DNA from: Drechmeria coniospora
Taxonomy: Eukaryota > Ascomycota > Sordariomycetes > Hypocreales > Ophiocordycipitaceae
Assembly (NCBI RefSeq): GCF_001625195.1
Contig: NW_024467500.1
Location: 36,298 to 100,297 of the forward strand
Direction of reading: 5' to 3'
Length of the DNA stretch: 64,000 nucleotides
A program made the position numbers and the translations under genes. The first letter of the stretch is position 1, and every line of letters starts with the position of its first letter. The notes beneath the pieces are model-generated. The model searched no databases, was not told the DNA's origin, and saw only the letters and a list, made by a program, of their open reading frames with translations. This document shows, piece by piece, positions 20,504 through 34,672 of the stretch.

Positions 20504-21560
20504 TATACTTACTACATCTTATTTACGGACAGCCTCCTAGCGCTAACTTAACCCCTTTACCTTTTGTCCTTAGTTAAGGATAACTTAAGTAAGCTACTAC
20601 CCCCCCCCTAGCCGTTAAGAGCCTAATACTTACGTACTATAGCGCTAGAATTTCATTTTATTATAGTACTTTAATTTAGGGCTAGAAATTTATTAGGGCC
20701 GGTTTAGGTCCTTTATCTTAAGACGTTCCAATTTAGGACGGAGGAGTTATTTACGCCCCTTTCGGGCTAAGTAAATACAAGCCGTATTAATACTATTATT
20801 ATAGGGAGACTAGTCCGTTATAGGTAAGTATACTACCCTATTTTTCCTTATAGTCTACTAGTACTTTAGTCTCCTATAGGTTTTCTAGTAGTTCCTATAT
20901 AGGTTAATTATACTTAGCCTATTTAACTAGAATATTACAGTACTTACCTTACCCTTATATATTCTTTATAGCTAAGATTTCCTTTACAATATATTTATCC
21001 TATAGTACTTTATCCGTATCCTCTACTAATAGTAGCCTTAGTTTAGTATTTATTAGTACTTAACTAGGTAGTAGATCTATTGCGGCCCGCTTTACTAAGT
21101 CTATATAAAAGGTAGAGTATATACCTTAAGGGATATTTAGTATAATAGTTAGGGGGGTTAGTATAGCTATAACTATATACCTTACTATTATTTAGTTTAG
21201 TTTCTTAAATAGGCGTAAAGACTTTATATAGTATAGGCTTAACTATACCTTATCCCCTACCTAGAACTACTTTACCGGGCATTAGTAAGAATTTAATTCT
21301 TCCTCTAGGTATTACTATATAAATACAATTACTGCTTAGGTTAGCTTAGTACCTTTGCGTAGGTACTATATAAACGCTACTACCTACCCCTTACCTATAG
21401 TTATACTTAGGGTAGGGGCTTTTACCTATTGTATTGCATTAACCTTATATCGTAATAGAAGGTTATTCGGACTTATACCTATAATAAAAGAGTCTCTACT
21501 ATTTAGCGCTAGCTAGTATACCGCTAAATAGTCCGGCTAGTTAAACTAATTAAATACTAT

Positions 21561-22329
21561 AAAGGTACATAAGAAGGTAATAAATATAATTATAAACTAT
21601 AACTAAGTTATTATAATTTATAGCTATAAGTACTACTACTTATACTTAAAAGAGTTAGTAAATATAAGCTAATTTTAGGGAGCTAAAAGCTATATACTTA
21701 AGAGTAAGTAGTATATTACTTATTATACTATTAGTAATAGGAGGACTAAACTATAGAATAAGTATAGTTAGTTAAAAAAACCTAGGGCTCTTTTAGTTTA
21801 AACTACTTATAGGTAATAATTATAGTATAAAAATATACTATATACTAAAGGTAAGAATTCTATACTATAATACTATAGAAGGGTTATACTTAAATATAGA
21901 ATTAGTATTAATAAGAAGTTACTAGCTCTTTAGCTCTTCCTATAAAAGGGCTATCCTTAGAGACTAATCTTATACCTTTAACCTTATCCGTATTATTTAG
22001 CGGAGCCTAACCTTTCTTAGTATTATTCCTAAGACTAGCCCTCTTAACTATACTAGCCCTATTTATAGTAGAACTCCTACTACCTATAGGTAGGCTATAT
22101 TTTAAGTAAAAGGCTACTAATTTAGCTTTACCTACTAACTCCTTAAATAAGAGGAGAGGGGAAAAAGAAAGGAAAAAGAAAAATAAAAGGAAAAAAAAAA
22201 CTAAATAAACTTAAGGGAAAGGTAAAAGGGGAGTAAAGAGGAATATAAAGCTACTATAGGCTACTTACCTTTATTAACCTATTAAGGAGTTAGTATATTA
22301 TTAATACTACCTATATTACTATTATTATT
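21561..22329. other. AT-rich block without recognisable gene
   Basis: Continues at 29494 once the Copia element at 22330-29488 is removed. Stops in all frames, and no similarity to the Gypsy or Copia families that I can see. A purine-rich run lies at about 22145-22200. It may be an old RIP-degraded element of unknown type. Confidence 0.4.
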
Positions 22330-23263
22330 TCTTAAAATAAAAGGGGAATTACCTCTTGGAATAAAGGGGTAAAATAGGAAGGGTGCGCAGTGGAAGTTTA
22401 GTTGCACGGACTATCCAAAATAAATATTAATCGAGGCTATTAGTAATAGCAGGAAGGGCACCAGTTAGTAACTGGGCAGGGAATACAGATTTGAATAAGT
22501 TAAATAGTAGTGCTAAGGGACGATTTAGAAAAGAAAGACTGTTGTATTTCTTGTACTTTACTTGCGCGCGTGCATATGTTTTTAGCGTGTGCATCTTATA
22601 TATTCTCTTAACTATCTAAGAGTGTAGGAAAGGGAGGACTATTTTATATCTAAGAGGTAGTACCTTAATTAGTACAATGTATACGTATTGGAATTCTGTC
22701 TAATTCTATATAATGTATCTCCGAACAATCTGCTTGTATTTAATGCAGCTCTAAATACTCTGGTTGAGTTATACTGCTAGTTGGTTGCAACTAGCAGGGT
22801 TAATTAGTATTAGGGTTCGGTCGCGATAGTACAGCAGTAGTACTGCAGTAGTTAAGCGGGCCAGTAGTAGTACTACTGGTAAGTAACTGCTAGTTGCAGT
22901 TAGGTAGGTCCTTCCGCGCAATAGTAGTACTGTTGGTAGGTAACTACTAGTAGTAGTTGGGAGCGCATTAATTAACGGCCCGATTAATAATCTTGCTTGG
23001 TCGACCAAGTACTACTTTGTACGTAACGTGCGATAGTAGTAAATTGGCTGGGTAGTAGTACTGCTATTAATTGTACTAAGTCGGAGCGAGGAGAATTTGC
23101 ATAGTAAGTGCAATTCGTTAACTCAATATACTACCTATACGTATAGTACAGTAGTAGTATATAGGCAAGTAGTAGTACTGCTGCCCGGTATTGCAAATAG
23201 TAATATATAGGATAGTATCCTATTTGGGTAGTCTTACTAGTATAAATACTAGTAATTTTAATA
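22330..23263 (-). repeat. 3' LTR of Copia B
   Basis: 934 bp. On the + strand it starts TCTTAAAAT and ends ATTTTAATA (from ATTTTAACA). The purine tract (CCCCCTCT on the + strand) follows at 23264. Confidence 0.9.
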
Positions 23264-23292
23264 CCCCCTCTATTTAGCTAGTAAGAGTACTG

Positions 23293-26200
23293 CTAAATAG
23301 GAATCCTTTAAAGACCTAGTAGGCCAAGGTATTGTTGGAAGAGATTAGTAGTAAGGGCCTTAGTAAGACCGTCGGTAGGTATTGACTTAGTATCCAGATA
23401 GCTAATTTTAGCCAAGCCGCTTGTTGCTTCTTACCGAATATACCGAAACTTTAGTAAGGTATATTTAGTACGAGAGTGCTAATTTGGGTTGTTGGCGTTA
23501 GAGATAGATCTATTGTTATCGTACAGGAATAGAATGGGTTTTTAAAGAGTTTTACCTATTTCTGTAAATAGACCGTCCAGCTATTTGAGTTCCCGAATTG
23601 CTTCTAATAGGGTATCGGATTCTACCTCTATAGTTAAAAGAGTAATTGTACTTACCCTTTTTGACTTCCAGTAGATTGGTCTACCTACTAGGGTAAAGAG
23701 GTACCTATAGGTAGACTTAGAGGAATCTAAGTTACCTGCAAAGTTGCTGTCTGAAAATCCAGATAGGCTAGGTACTGGGGACTTAGACTAATAGTAAACA
23801 GCTAAGTCTATAGTTCCTTTTAGATATCGAAGAAGGTTCTTACCAATTAATAGTTAGAGACTAGTAGCCTAATGCATATACCGAGATAGCTATTGGATTG
23901 CAAAGGCTATATCTGGTCGGGTTAATAGTATTAGGTATATTAGGGTTCTAACTATCTGTTGGTATACTAATTAATCGGTTGTAGGTAAGGGAGGAAGAGG
24001 TATTGTTGTAGCTTGTTTAAGTACACCTAGCTGTAACGGTATTGCTACCGCCTTAGCCCCCTCTAGCCTAAATTGCAATAGTGCTTCTTTAATATACCCC
24101 TTTTGACTAAGGGTAATACCCTTGGTCGTTTGGCTAATCTGTATGCCTAAGAAGAACGCAGTCTGCCTGCAATCTTTAATTGGGTAAACCTTGTATAGTT
24201 TTTGTTTTAACTTGTTAATGTACATAAGGTTCGGCCCAATAAGCAAATAGTTGTTAATATAGCTAACTATATAGGTACTAGTAGTACTACTATAGTAGAC
24301 AGCTGGATCGGATATAAGAGGTCGATATCCGTATTAATAGAGCAGTTTGGAAAGTGCATCTTGCTACTCTTTAGGTTCTTATTTAAGACTATAGAGTGCT
24401 TTCTTTAAAAGAATGCCTTGTTTAACTGCTAGGTTGTAGCCTAGCTTAGCTAGTTGCTTACCTATATTATTAGTCTTGTTAAGACTAATAAATACTTCCA
24501 GTCCATTAGGTATTTTAAGGAAATTAACTTTAGGTAGCTTACTGTTAAGGAAAGTACCAATAAAGTCGATTTGTTTAATGTACTAATTGTTCTGGGCAGT
24601 AAGAGCTAGTAGTATCCTCTAGGTAGGTGGAATACTTATAGCTGTAAAGGTCTCTAGGTAGTTAAGACCTTCGATCTGTATAAATCCTTTGGCTACTAAA
24701 CGTACCTTAAATTTAATAGGATTGTTTTACTAGTCCTTTTTAACTTATAGGATAAGACGGCTTTTAAGGAGTCGTCTACTAGTTAGTATTTCTTAAAGTG
24801 GGATAAAATAGAATACCCCTACTAGGATAAGTTGCTGAAATTTAGAGAATATAGTACTTATCTACTGGTCTTTATTATCGGATTTAAGTACCTGCTTCCA
24901 GCTAGTAATCTTACTACTAACTAGTAGTTGCTTTGCCTTAGCTTAATAGCATAGGTTCTTAATCTAGTATACTAGGTTGAAATCCACTAAATTAGAATTG
25001 TCTTCTAATTTAGGTTCATCTGGAAGAGAGGTATCTGGTAGATCCTCTGTTGGTTGGGCTAGGACCCCCTCTGTAGTACTAGTCCTAGTAGGACTAGTCG
25101 GTCCGTTGGCCTCTTGCAACCTACTAGTCCTACTAGGACTAGTAGGTCTACTAGTCCTACTAGGACTAGTAGGTCTACTGGTCCTAGTAGGGCTAGTAGC
25201 CCCCTCTGTCTCCCTAGGTGTTAGGGGACTGGAGTTGCTTTGCGAGATAGTAGTAGTTGAATCTACTATCTCAATTTCCCCCTCTGACTCTAGTCCTTTA
25301 ATACTAGGACTTAGTAGTCGGGGAAGCCCTTAGGAGATAGGGCCAATACCTTCTAGGATTTTTAGGAAGGTAGTTTTTGTAACCGACCTCCTAGAAGGTA
25401 TATATATAAGGTATGTTTTTGAACCTAGCGTGGCTAGTAGCCTTGCTGGTTTTGTTCGGGATGCCAGTTTGGTACTTTGAATCCGTTTCTGATAAGGAAT
25501 TAGGACTTTGCAATATGCACTAATAGCCTTATAGGCCGTAAGATTTAGTGGTATTTTTAGTCCCTGTAATTCCTGCTTTAGTAATTGGTAGGGACTTAAA
25601 TTCCGGTTCGAAATTGCAGTATAGTTAATAAGATTAACTATAGTAGGAAGAACGGTAGACTAAAGGAAAAATAGAAGACCTGCCTAGATTATTGTTGTAC
25701 GTAGTCGGTTTAGGATAACTCGTATAGACCGTTTGGTAAGTCCGTTCTGTTCGGGCGTATACGGGCAAGATGTATCGAATAGAATTCCTTTCTTACCCAA
25801 CTAAGTCTGGAGCAATATGTTAATTTCTGTACCCTTGTCGAAAAATAACTATTTTGGGTAATAGTTATACTATCGTTTAAGGCTTTTAAAGAGATTCCGA
25901 ATAGCCTAGAGAATAGTTAATCCCTCCTTGTTAGGTAAGATTAATACCCAACGGAAGCGGGATTTTCGATTAATTAGTATAAGACCTACAGACTTACGAT
26001 TATAGGATACTGGTCGAATCCCAAATATATTACCTGTAATTGAATTAAGAACGTGGTCTGGATCGTTAATGGGATCCCTAGACTAGCGTTTAGTGGATTT
26101 GGCCTGAATATAGGTAAGGTATTAGAAATCGGCAGCCTGAATAGTCGAAAAGTCAGGCAACCCAGTAGTAATACTACTGGTCTTTTTCAAGAGTGGGAGA

Positions 26201-28298
26201 CTAATGTATTCTAGTCGAATGTACTAAATGCCCGCTTGTTGTAATAGTCTTTAGTAAGACTGGTTATTGGATTCCGAATAAGTAGTTAGAAGAACTTATT
26301 CCCTAAGACTAGCAGTTGGGACTACTAGTTGGTCTGTTGCCTCTATAGGGATTGGGTCTTCTATAGGGTCTTTGAACAGGGTAGCCTTAGTAAGGTCCCT
26401 TGGTATAGCCGAACTAACAGTTGGGCTAGGTACCGATCTGGGTACCGACCGAGGTACTATAGAAGGTGCCGACCGAGGTACTGGGGAAGGTGCCGACCGA
26501 GGCACCGATAAAGGTACCGACCGAGGTACCGTTGAAGGTGCCGACCGAGGCACCGATGAAGGTACCGACCGAGGCACCGATAAAGGTGCCGACTAATCCT
26601 CTGCTTTGGTAGCCCAGGGGGGGGGGGTTGGGAGGGAATTTCGACTGTAATTCCATAGCTACTGTAGTAGCTAGAGTGGGAAGTATTTAATTTCGTTAGA
26701 TAGGGCGTTTGTTGACCTTACTGTTGTAGGAAGAAGCCGTATTTCTGAAAGTTAAGGAGTCCGCATAACTATCGATTTAAGTTGTATAGATGTTCCTTAA
26801 TAAGTATTCCTCTAGACGTATAGTAGCGAATTCTACTAATAATACTAACCTCCAATTTCGGAATGTATAGTGCTTCTTGTAAAACAAGAGTACCGTAGAC
26901 AAATGGATTGGTGCAAATTAGTACATTAAATTCAGTACAGCCAATACCTTTGGGATAAATTGGACTACCTCCTGTTGTAATTGGTTTTGCTTGGGATTTT
27001 GCAATAGGTCGGAAAGTCGTAAACTTAAGCCGGTTGTTAACCAAATGATAGGTTGAGCCAGTATCGTAAAGTAGGCCCATTCGGTACGTATCGTTATTAT
27101 TAATACGATATGTTATACTAATATTCCCTAAATCGGGTAATAGTACCAATTCTTGTTCGGAATTAGAGTTAGTATCTGATTCCTAATAGGAATTAGGTAA
27201 CCCTATATAGCCAGTTGATAGGCTATAGTTACCAGTTAGAAAACTAGTAGTACCCTTATTTAGTATATAGTTTTTGGTTCAATTGTATTGTTTGGGTCGG
27301 TTGGGTCGATTGGGTGAATTGGGTTAATTGGGTTGGTTGGGTCGATTGGGTCGGTTGGGTCGGTTGGGTCGACTAGGTTTAGTAGACCTATTGTCTGGTG
27401 TTTTGGGTAGTTGAGTTATCCTGTAACTGAATGCTTGGAAACTAGGACTATTAGGATTTTAATGTTCTTCTAGTAAGTTAGTCTAAAAGTATTGCAGGTT
27501 GAGGGATACTGTATTAATCCCTAAGATAGTATTGGTTTGGAGATTATTGCGTTATATTGCAGCCCATTGTAAGAAAACAGGACCAATAGTTATAAGGTAT
27601 CGATTTGCCTGATCCAAAGGGTTAATACTTACTCTAGTAAGTTAAAGTCGGGTAAGGCAGCTGTTGAATTCTAAATTAAACGCCTTAAGTATTCCTTTGT
27701 ACCCTTTAAGTGTAAGGTTATAGTAGGAATTATAGAGATTGCAATATTGGGCTGCCTGGCCCTTTAAGTACTGTTGTTTTAGCAATAGATAGGCATTTGT
27801 TAGGTTGTAAATCTATGCAATTAATACTTGCAGGCCCTTAGAATAGCTATCCCGAAGTAGTATAAGTAGGGAGTATTGATTGTAATGTAAGTAACTAATA
27901 GCAATTAATAGGTTTTTTAGAAATTCCTCTAGGCGAAGGGAACTAAGTTGGATGGAAAGTAATTGTTCCTATAAGTTAAAGTTCTTGGTATCTTTGAGCT
28001 TAGCATACTCTGGGAATAAGAATACCTTCTTAAATAGCTCAATATTGGAGCTTAAATCAGTTACCTTAGTAGTAGTAGTACTACTACTATATGTTGGGAT
28101 TCCTTGGATAGGTGTATGTTCGGGCTCTATTTTGTTGAGGCGTTTTTGAATTAGTATAATAGTATTGTTTAATTGTTCCGTAAGTTAGTTAAACCGATTG
28201 GAAAGATTATTATACTGTAGTTGTTGCCTTTAAATGATTGCCTTAAGTTCCGACATAATAGGTATTTTAGTAGCCTGACCTTCCTTAGTGGAATCCAT
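23293..28298 (-). pseudogene. Copia B gag-pol polyprotein remnant
   Basis: The start ATG is at 28298 and the stop at 23295-23293. Numerous stops are present. The protease DTGS site is intact at about 27068-27057. Integrase has NRKSRF where the better copy has DRKSRF, and GNIFG in place of the ancestral GD. The RT/RNase H segments match those at 58337-59900. The two early stops seen in the copy at 57373-64000 (after gag and about 90 nt later) are also present here. Confidence 0.82.
26430..26592 (-). repeat. 24-bp coding minisatellite in Copia B pol
   Basis: Six units of about 24 bp around the core GGTGCCGACCGAGGCACC. Read on the minus strand they give a VPRSAPS-type octapeptide repeat between protease and integrase. 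The younger copy has eight. Confidence 0.8.
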
Positions 28299-28542
28299 TT
28301 TGAAAACACAGATACAATCTAGTTATTAACTAGATTTTTGGTTTACCTTTCTACTAGTAGTACTAGTAGTTGCAACAAGTAGTACTTATTGTATTGGCAG
28401 CTGGATGCTGCAGTTAAATTAATTTCCTGGAATTACCGTAAGTAGTACTTACAGCAGAAGTGCTTTAGGAAGTACAACAAGTAGTACTTATTGTATTGGT
28501 AGCTAGGTCGATTGTTCCGGAGGATTTTAGTGTAGTCCTTCC

Positions 28543-28554
28543 GGGCTTATAACC
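28543..28554 (-). other. Primer binding site of Copia B (half-tRNA iMet type)
   Basis: GGTTATAAGCCC on the minus strand directly after the LTR. It differs from the 57373 copy by one G-to-A. Confidence 0.6.
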
Positions 28555-29488
28555 TCTTAAAATAAAAGGGGAATTACCTCTTGGAATAAAGGGGTAAAAT
28601 AGGAAGGGTGCGCAGTAGAAGTTCAGTTGCACGGACTATCCAAAATGGATATCAATCGAGGCTGTTAGTAATAGCAGGAAGGGCACTAGTTAGTAACTGG
28701 GTAGGGAATACAGATTTAAACAAGTTAAATAGTAGTACTAAGGGACGATTTAGAAAAGAAAGACTATTATGTTTCTTGTGCTTTACTTACGCGCGTATAT
28801 ATGTTTTTAGCGTATGCATCTTGTGTGTTCTCCTAACTATCTAAGAGTGTAGGAAAGGGAGGACTATTTTATACCTAAGAGGTAGTACCTCAATTAGTGC
28901 AATATGCACGTGTTGGAATTCTATCTAATTCTATACAATGCATCTCCGAATAATCTACTTGCATTTAATGCAGCTCCAAATACTCTGGTTGAGTCATACT
29001 GCCAGTTGGTTGCAACTAGCAGGGTTAATTAGTATTAGGGTTCGGTCGCGACAGTACAGCAGTAGTACTGCAGTAGTCGAGCGGGCCAGTAGTAGTACTA
29101 CTAGCAAGCAACTGCTAGTTGCAGTTGGGTGGGTCCTTCCGCGCAACAGTAGTACTGTTAGCGGGCAACTACTAGTAGTAGTTGGGAGCGCGTTAATTAA
29201 CGGCCCGATTAATAATCTTGCTTAGTCGACCAAGTACTACTTTGCACGTAACGTGCGACAGTAGTAAATTGGCTGGGCAGTAGTACTGCCATCAATTGTA
29301 CCAAGTCGGAGCAAGGAGAATTTGCATAGCAAGTACAATTCGTCAACTCGATATACTACCTGTACGTGCAGTACAGTGGTAGTATATAGGCAAGCAGTAG
29401 TACTGCTGCCCGGTGTTGCAAATAGCAACATATAGGATAGTATCCTATTTGGGTAGTCTTACTAATATAAATACCAGTAGTTTTAACA
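28555..29488 (-). repeat. 5' LTR of Copia B
   Basis: 934 bp ending ATTTTAACA on the + strand, followed by TTATT. It has many short inverted repeats such as AGTAGTACTACT. Confidence 0.9.
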
Positions 29489-29493
29489 TTATT

Positions 29494-30484
<991 letters not shown>

Positions 30485-30489
30485 CTTAC

Positions 30490-30658
30490 TGTTATAGTAT
30501 CGGGCTTAGCCCAATATATAAGAACGGAGGGAACTAAGGGACCCACTAAGAAGTACACATACAACTAGAAGCCTAGTTGCTAAGTAGTTTCCCTCCTTTA
30601 AGTCTTTTAATAAACATTATTAAGAGTCCTAGAGCAATCGCCTAGCGACTCCATAATA
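30490..30658 (+). repeat. Solo LTR of the chromodomain Gypsy family
   Basis: 169 bp, matching the 171-bp LTR. Flanked by the duplication CTTAC (30485-30489 and 30659-30663). No internal sequence is attached, so it arose by LTR-LTR recombination. Confidence 0.9.
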
Positions 30659-30698
30659 CTTACCTAACTATCGTCAACCGATCCGCACATTACAACTA

Positions 30699-30788
30699 CT
30701 CTAATGCCTTATAGAGTTAGAGTTCTACAGATTTCTTAACAACTATTTCCGACTACTAAATACTAGTAGTACTAGTAACTCTATAATA
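30699..30788. repeat. Fragment of the short TG...CA element
   Basis: Matches the last ~90 bp of the element at 55364-55564 and ends CTATAATA. Confidence 0.65.
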
Positions 30789-31500
30789 TAATAATCCTTT
30801 TAGTAAAGGTTTATATAAAATTTAACTAAATATAGGCCTAAATAAAACTTTACTTAATATAGATTTTAGCTATATAGTAAAAAGAGTATTAATAAATATA
30901 ATAAGAATTAAAGCTTTTATTACTTTTATAAATAACTATATTAATAATTAATACTATATAAAAATAAACTAAAAATACAGTAAATATACTTTAAGCTTTA
31001 GTTAAATATAAACTAATTATAATTAAAGAATTATATAATAATAATAATAGTACTTTTATTGTTTAATAAATTTATTTAAACTATAATCTTTAAGTAAATA
31101 AAGATTTTATTAACTTAACTTAAAATTAATAAATCTTTATATCGTAAAACCTTATAATAAAAATAAAATAATAAGTTATTCTATTAGTACTTTCTTTTAT
31201 ATATACCATTTAGATATATTTATTATTCCTCTTATCTTATATTATTTAGTTAGGCTTAACCTAATACTATAATAATACATAAGGAGTTGCTTATATTAAT
31301 AGATTAATTAATAGTTAAGCTAAGTAATTAAAAATATTAAATGATCTACTAGAACTCGTACTTTGCATAAGTATTGTACCTTATATTTACTTATAGGTCC
31401 TACGCCTATAGTACGCCTTATAACTAGAACTTATATATAAATAATAAGTTATTATATTTATACTTAATATATATATATATTCTTTATATTAATTGTAATA
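30789..31500. other. AT-rich border of the repeat block
   Basis: Very AT-rich with stops in all frames. The change to normal composition happens near 31500. No feature seen. Confidence 0.5.
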
Positions 31501-32193
31501 AGATATGCATGGAATGATTTCTGAAGTACAGTACTGACTGAGTTTAATATTGCAGGAAAAAGTATTAACTACTATTAGTGGGTTTTTATATACATAGAGT
31601 ACATGTTAGGACCCGACGGAGTACTCCGTGCGGAGTAATTACTGTACTGAGTCATAGGTATAAGTATACAATACTTCCGTAGCTGTACAAGACCATCCTT
31701 AAATTAAGTAGGTGTACTGCAAGTATTACTGCTCCGAAATCGCTAAAGGTACCTCCCGAGCCCCCGACGCCAAGTTGTCCTTTGAGTACGGAGTACTGAT
31801 ACATGAGCTTTTCTTCTCTTTACAGGGACAGGGTTCGATTGAGTCCGCAACTAACGACGGCGCCTTGCCTTGCACTCAATGCATCTCATAGATTCTCGCT
31901 CTTGCCTAATCTCGAGAGTCTCACATGGCACAAGATCGTTTCATAAATGAATTTCTAGAGAACTCCGTACTGCGCCGCAAGGTAGAGCTCGTCATTGCGT
32001 CAGGTTGTGCCGTGGCATGCCCTGGCGAGAAACTCTTCCGAAACAACCATAAGAGCCAGCAACTGACCAGTGGCGACGCCGGACTCTTGCCGGGTACAAA
32101 CAAGGCATAGATATCGCATGCTGCGGCGAAAACAGTCGCGCCGTACGAGAGTTCTCGCAGAACTAGCAACCAAGACATCTGCCCTGTTTCGTC
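31501..32193 (+). promoter_or_regulatory. Upstream region and probable 5' UTR of tfg1
   Basis: Normal composition with repeated GGAGTACT-type motifs. A 61-codon open frame at 31925-32110, ending 83 bp before the tfg1 start, could be an upstream ORF. Nothing else supports it as a gene. Confidence 0.35.
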
Positions 32194-34347
32194 ATGAGCG
32201 CCCCCCCTCCTGGAGGCCGAAATGGACTCCCTAAGACCTCGAAGCCAAATCCTCTACGCCCCATGCGAAAGCGACCTGCCCGCCCTCTAGCTGCGTCGTC
32301 AAAGAGAGCGCCTGCTTCAAATCCCAACGAAACGTCAATCCCAAATCAGTCGCGGGCGCAAGCAAAGTTGGTGGAATCCAGGCCAAATGTTGATGAACTA
32401 CGCAAGCAGTACAACGGTTGGTCGGAGCCTCCACCACAATACCTGTATAACGACATTCCTATCATGACAACGAAGAAAGCCTTGCTTGACGGGATCCGCT
32501 ATCACCTGATGAAGTTTGCCCACTCCAAAGTTGATGAGGTCAAGCCTGTCGACCCGACAGACCAAGATACCTTCACCCGGCCGGTAACACTGCACCGACG
32601 AGATGCCCGACAGCCACCACCTGGCAGGGCTACAAAAGATGAGGTTTCGGACCCGAGCGTTGTGGACGAGAAGGAGCAAGAACGGCTGGCGCAGATCAAA
32701 GCTGAGCGCGAGGCTCAGCGTGCCATTGACCAGGCCAAGATCGCCCCGGTCGCAAAGGACAACAACCCCAAACGACCCAAGAAACAAAAAGACGAAAAAA
32801 CTATGTTTAACAGGGCACCTAAGTCATCCGCTGCAAAGAAGGAGGCTGACCTTCGTTATGAGGAGGCGTTGCCGTGGCACCTAGAAGATGCGGACGGGAA
32901 AAATATATGGGTTGGAAGCTATGTTGCCGCCCTTTCTGAAGCAAATGTCGCCTTCATGATTGATAAATCGGTCTTTCGCATGGTGCCTCTGGAGAAATGG
33001 TACAAGTTCACATCGAAACCACCGTTCCGAGCCCTCACCATCGATCAAGCCGAGGCCTACATGAACCGAAAGGTCGACGTCGGTCGGTGGGTGATGAAGG
33101 ATGAAGAGAGAAAGGCTGGTCAGAGTGACATGGAGGCAACGCGTCAATTGTTTTACGGTCGTGGTCAAATGATCAAGACGGAAAGTGACACGTTCCGTGC
33201 TGCGTCTCGGCTGGAAAAAATTGACCACGACGAATTGGACGTATCAGGCGATGAGTTCCAGGATGACGACGAAGCACCTTATGTTGACCGCAATGATGAT
33301 GAGGACGTCAAGGAATCTAAGGAACGGATTCGCCGTGAGCAGCTTGGCGCGAACCTGTTTGGCGACGGTGACGAACAGGAGGTCGACAAGGAATTGCAGG
33401 AGCAATTGCGCGAAGTACTGGAACGACAGAAGTATGGAAAATCCACGAAGAAAGCTTTAATAAAACGGGACCGCGAAGACATATACGAAAGCGACGACTC
33501 GGAGGAAAACCCCTGGAGCAGTTCTGTAAGATATCCTTCGGATTTGTGCAAGACGAAATCTAACCATCTTCCAGTCCGAAGATGAATCCAGCGATGACGA
33601 CGACGAAGAGGGGAAAATTGAAAACAGGAAAGACGCCGACAGCAAAGATATCCCGGCCGAGGCAAAAGAAAAATCCAAAACAGGGGTTGTTAAGACACCC
33701 CTGCACAAGCAGAAGCAGGGTGACGTCGTGAAGACGGCGAAGTCTTTGAAACGTGCCGGCTCTCCTACGTTATCTGAATCAAGTGGTAACGAATCGTCTC
33801 GGAAGAAGTTGAAGAAGACTGCCACTGCGGCTCTGAGCAGCAGGGCGGGTACGCCACTCTCACAAGCAAACCCAACCCGTCTCCCAAAGATTTGGGGTGC
33901 TGGATCTGGGAGTGATGGCGAAGCAACTGGTGGAGAAATATCGGACGGTGGCGGTCCGCGGAAGAAAGTTAATTTAGTTGCTGGCAGTGGGAATCGTACT
34001 CCCGCAGCCTCGCGAGCAGGAAGCCCGAACCCATCCCAAGGAGGTACGTTGAGCCCATTGGCCGGAGTTGGTGCTGCATGGTCAAAACTTTCCATTCTCC
34101 TGGGATGACGTACACTGACATGATTTTGGTAGGTGCTTTACCTCCATCTCAACTTGGTGGAGGAATCGAATCCTGGGAAATTCTTGAGAAGATCCCAAAC
34201 GAGGGTATCGCCATCGGTGACCTGATCAAGCCTTTCCAGGGTCGTGTTGGTGACAGGCCTGGGTTAATGCCAAAGAGCGAATGGATTCAGCTAGTGAAGC
34301 AGCTGTGTGATTATGGCCCTGACAAACGTCTTCGACGAAGAAAGTGA
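32194..34347 (+). CDS. tfg1: Transcription initiation factor TFIIF subunit alpha (RAP74/Tfg1)
   Basis: Three exons: 32194-33525, 33575-34043 and 34133-34347, giving 671 residues. Intron 1 (49 bp) has GTAAGA...CTAAC...CAG. Intron 2 (89 bp) has GTACGT...CTGAC...TAG. The phases join to restore ...SQGG-ALPPSQLGG. TFIIF binds RNA polymerase II and takes part in initiation and elongation. Residues about 60-300 match the N-terminal dimerisation region (RPNVDELRKQYNGW, MTTKKALLDGIRYHLMKF, FTRPVTLHRRD, VPLEKWYKF, VGRWVMK). A Lys/Glu/Asp/Ser-rich middle follows. Residues 601-671 form the winged-helix end (IPNEGIAIGDLIKPF, YGPDKRLRRR). The length is normal for fungi. Its 3' end converges on the Bud13-like gene 325 bp away. 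Confidence 0.93.
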
Positions 34348-34672
34348 GAAGGAGGGTGCCCACATTCCTGGTCATTGGCGTTGGCGATTGTTCCAAGGAC
34401 GATTTCGAGAATTGAATAAGACTGCCTTCATTTGCATTAGAAATGTCACCATTCACTCTTACCTTCGATAATATATTGTGGTCCAATTTGATGCATGTTC
34501 AATCGCGTGTATGTAGTTAATGATCACAACGGTGAAATACACGCACTACTGCCATTGACAACAAAACACCCCGCCGCCATGTACGATAAACACAGCTGCC
34601 ATTGACGAGGGCCTGTCTGACCGCTTGAGTCAATAGAGGCGGGAGGCATCACTCTGCTGAATACTATCGAAT
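34348..34672. other. Convergent intergenic region
   Basis: 3' UTRs of tfg1 and the Bud13/Cwc26 gene. No gene seen. Confidence 0.6.

Larger units (their letters stand above)
18965..20620 (+). pseudogene. Antisense Cys-cluster gene in a diverged Gypsy family
   Basis: From an ATA (expected ATG) at 18965 the frame reads a Thr/Asn/Pro-rich start, then YTLDK...GNSLDKEYNVP, parallel to YTDKS...GDSSDEEFAPP of the nested copy. At about 19141-19240 come Tyr residues in the spacing x2, x11, x7, x2, x6, the six positions that are Cys in the main family; each fits TGY to TAY. Many Gln-type stops. Interrupted by the element at 19912-20503. The end near 20620 is uncertain. Confidence 0.55.
18791..21560 (-). 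mobile_element. Diverged Ty3/Gypsy remnant (3' portion)
   Basis: On the minus strand, 21545 down to about 20640 matches the integrase C-terminal part of the chromodomain Gypsy family: compare 21060-21130 with 10430-10500. On the plus strand an antisense gene remnant follows. The tail-to-tail order is the same as in the main family, but sequence identity is low, so this is a different family. It is split by the TRIM-like element at 19912-20503. No LTR is found for it. Confidence 0.6.
22330..29488 (-). mobile_element. Ty1/Copia element B, full length, RIP-mutated
   Basis: 7159 bp. The LTRs at 22330-23263 and 28555-29488 are 934 bp each, with the 5-bp duplication TTATT at 22325-22329 and 29489-29493. 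Order on the minus strand: LTR, primer site, leader repeat, gag, protease, repeat linker, integrase, RT, RNase H, purine tract, LTR. It is the same family as 57373-64000 but far more mutated. Confidence 0.93.

Noticed and set aside
31921..32178. 85-codon minus-strand frame before tfg1
   Set aside because: Lies in the probable 5' UTR, with no similarity that I recognise.
32231..34095. Minus-strand open frames over tfg1 (up to 212 codons)
   Set aside because: Shadows of the GC-rich coding strand; no recognisable domain.
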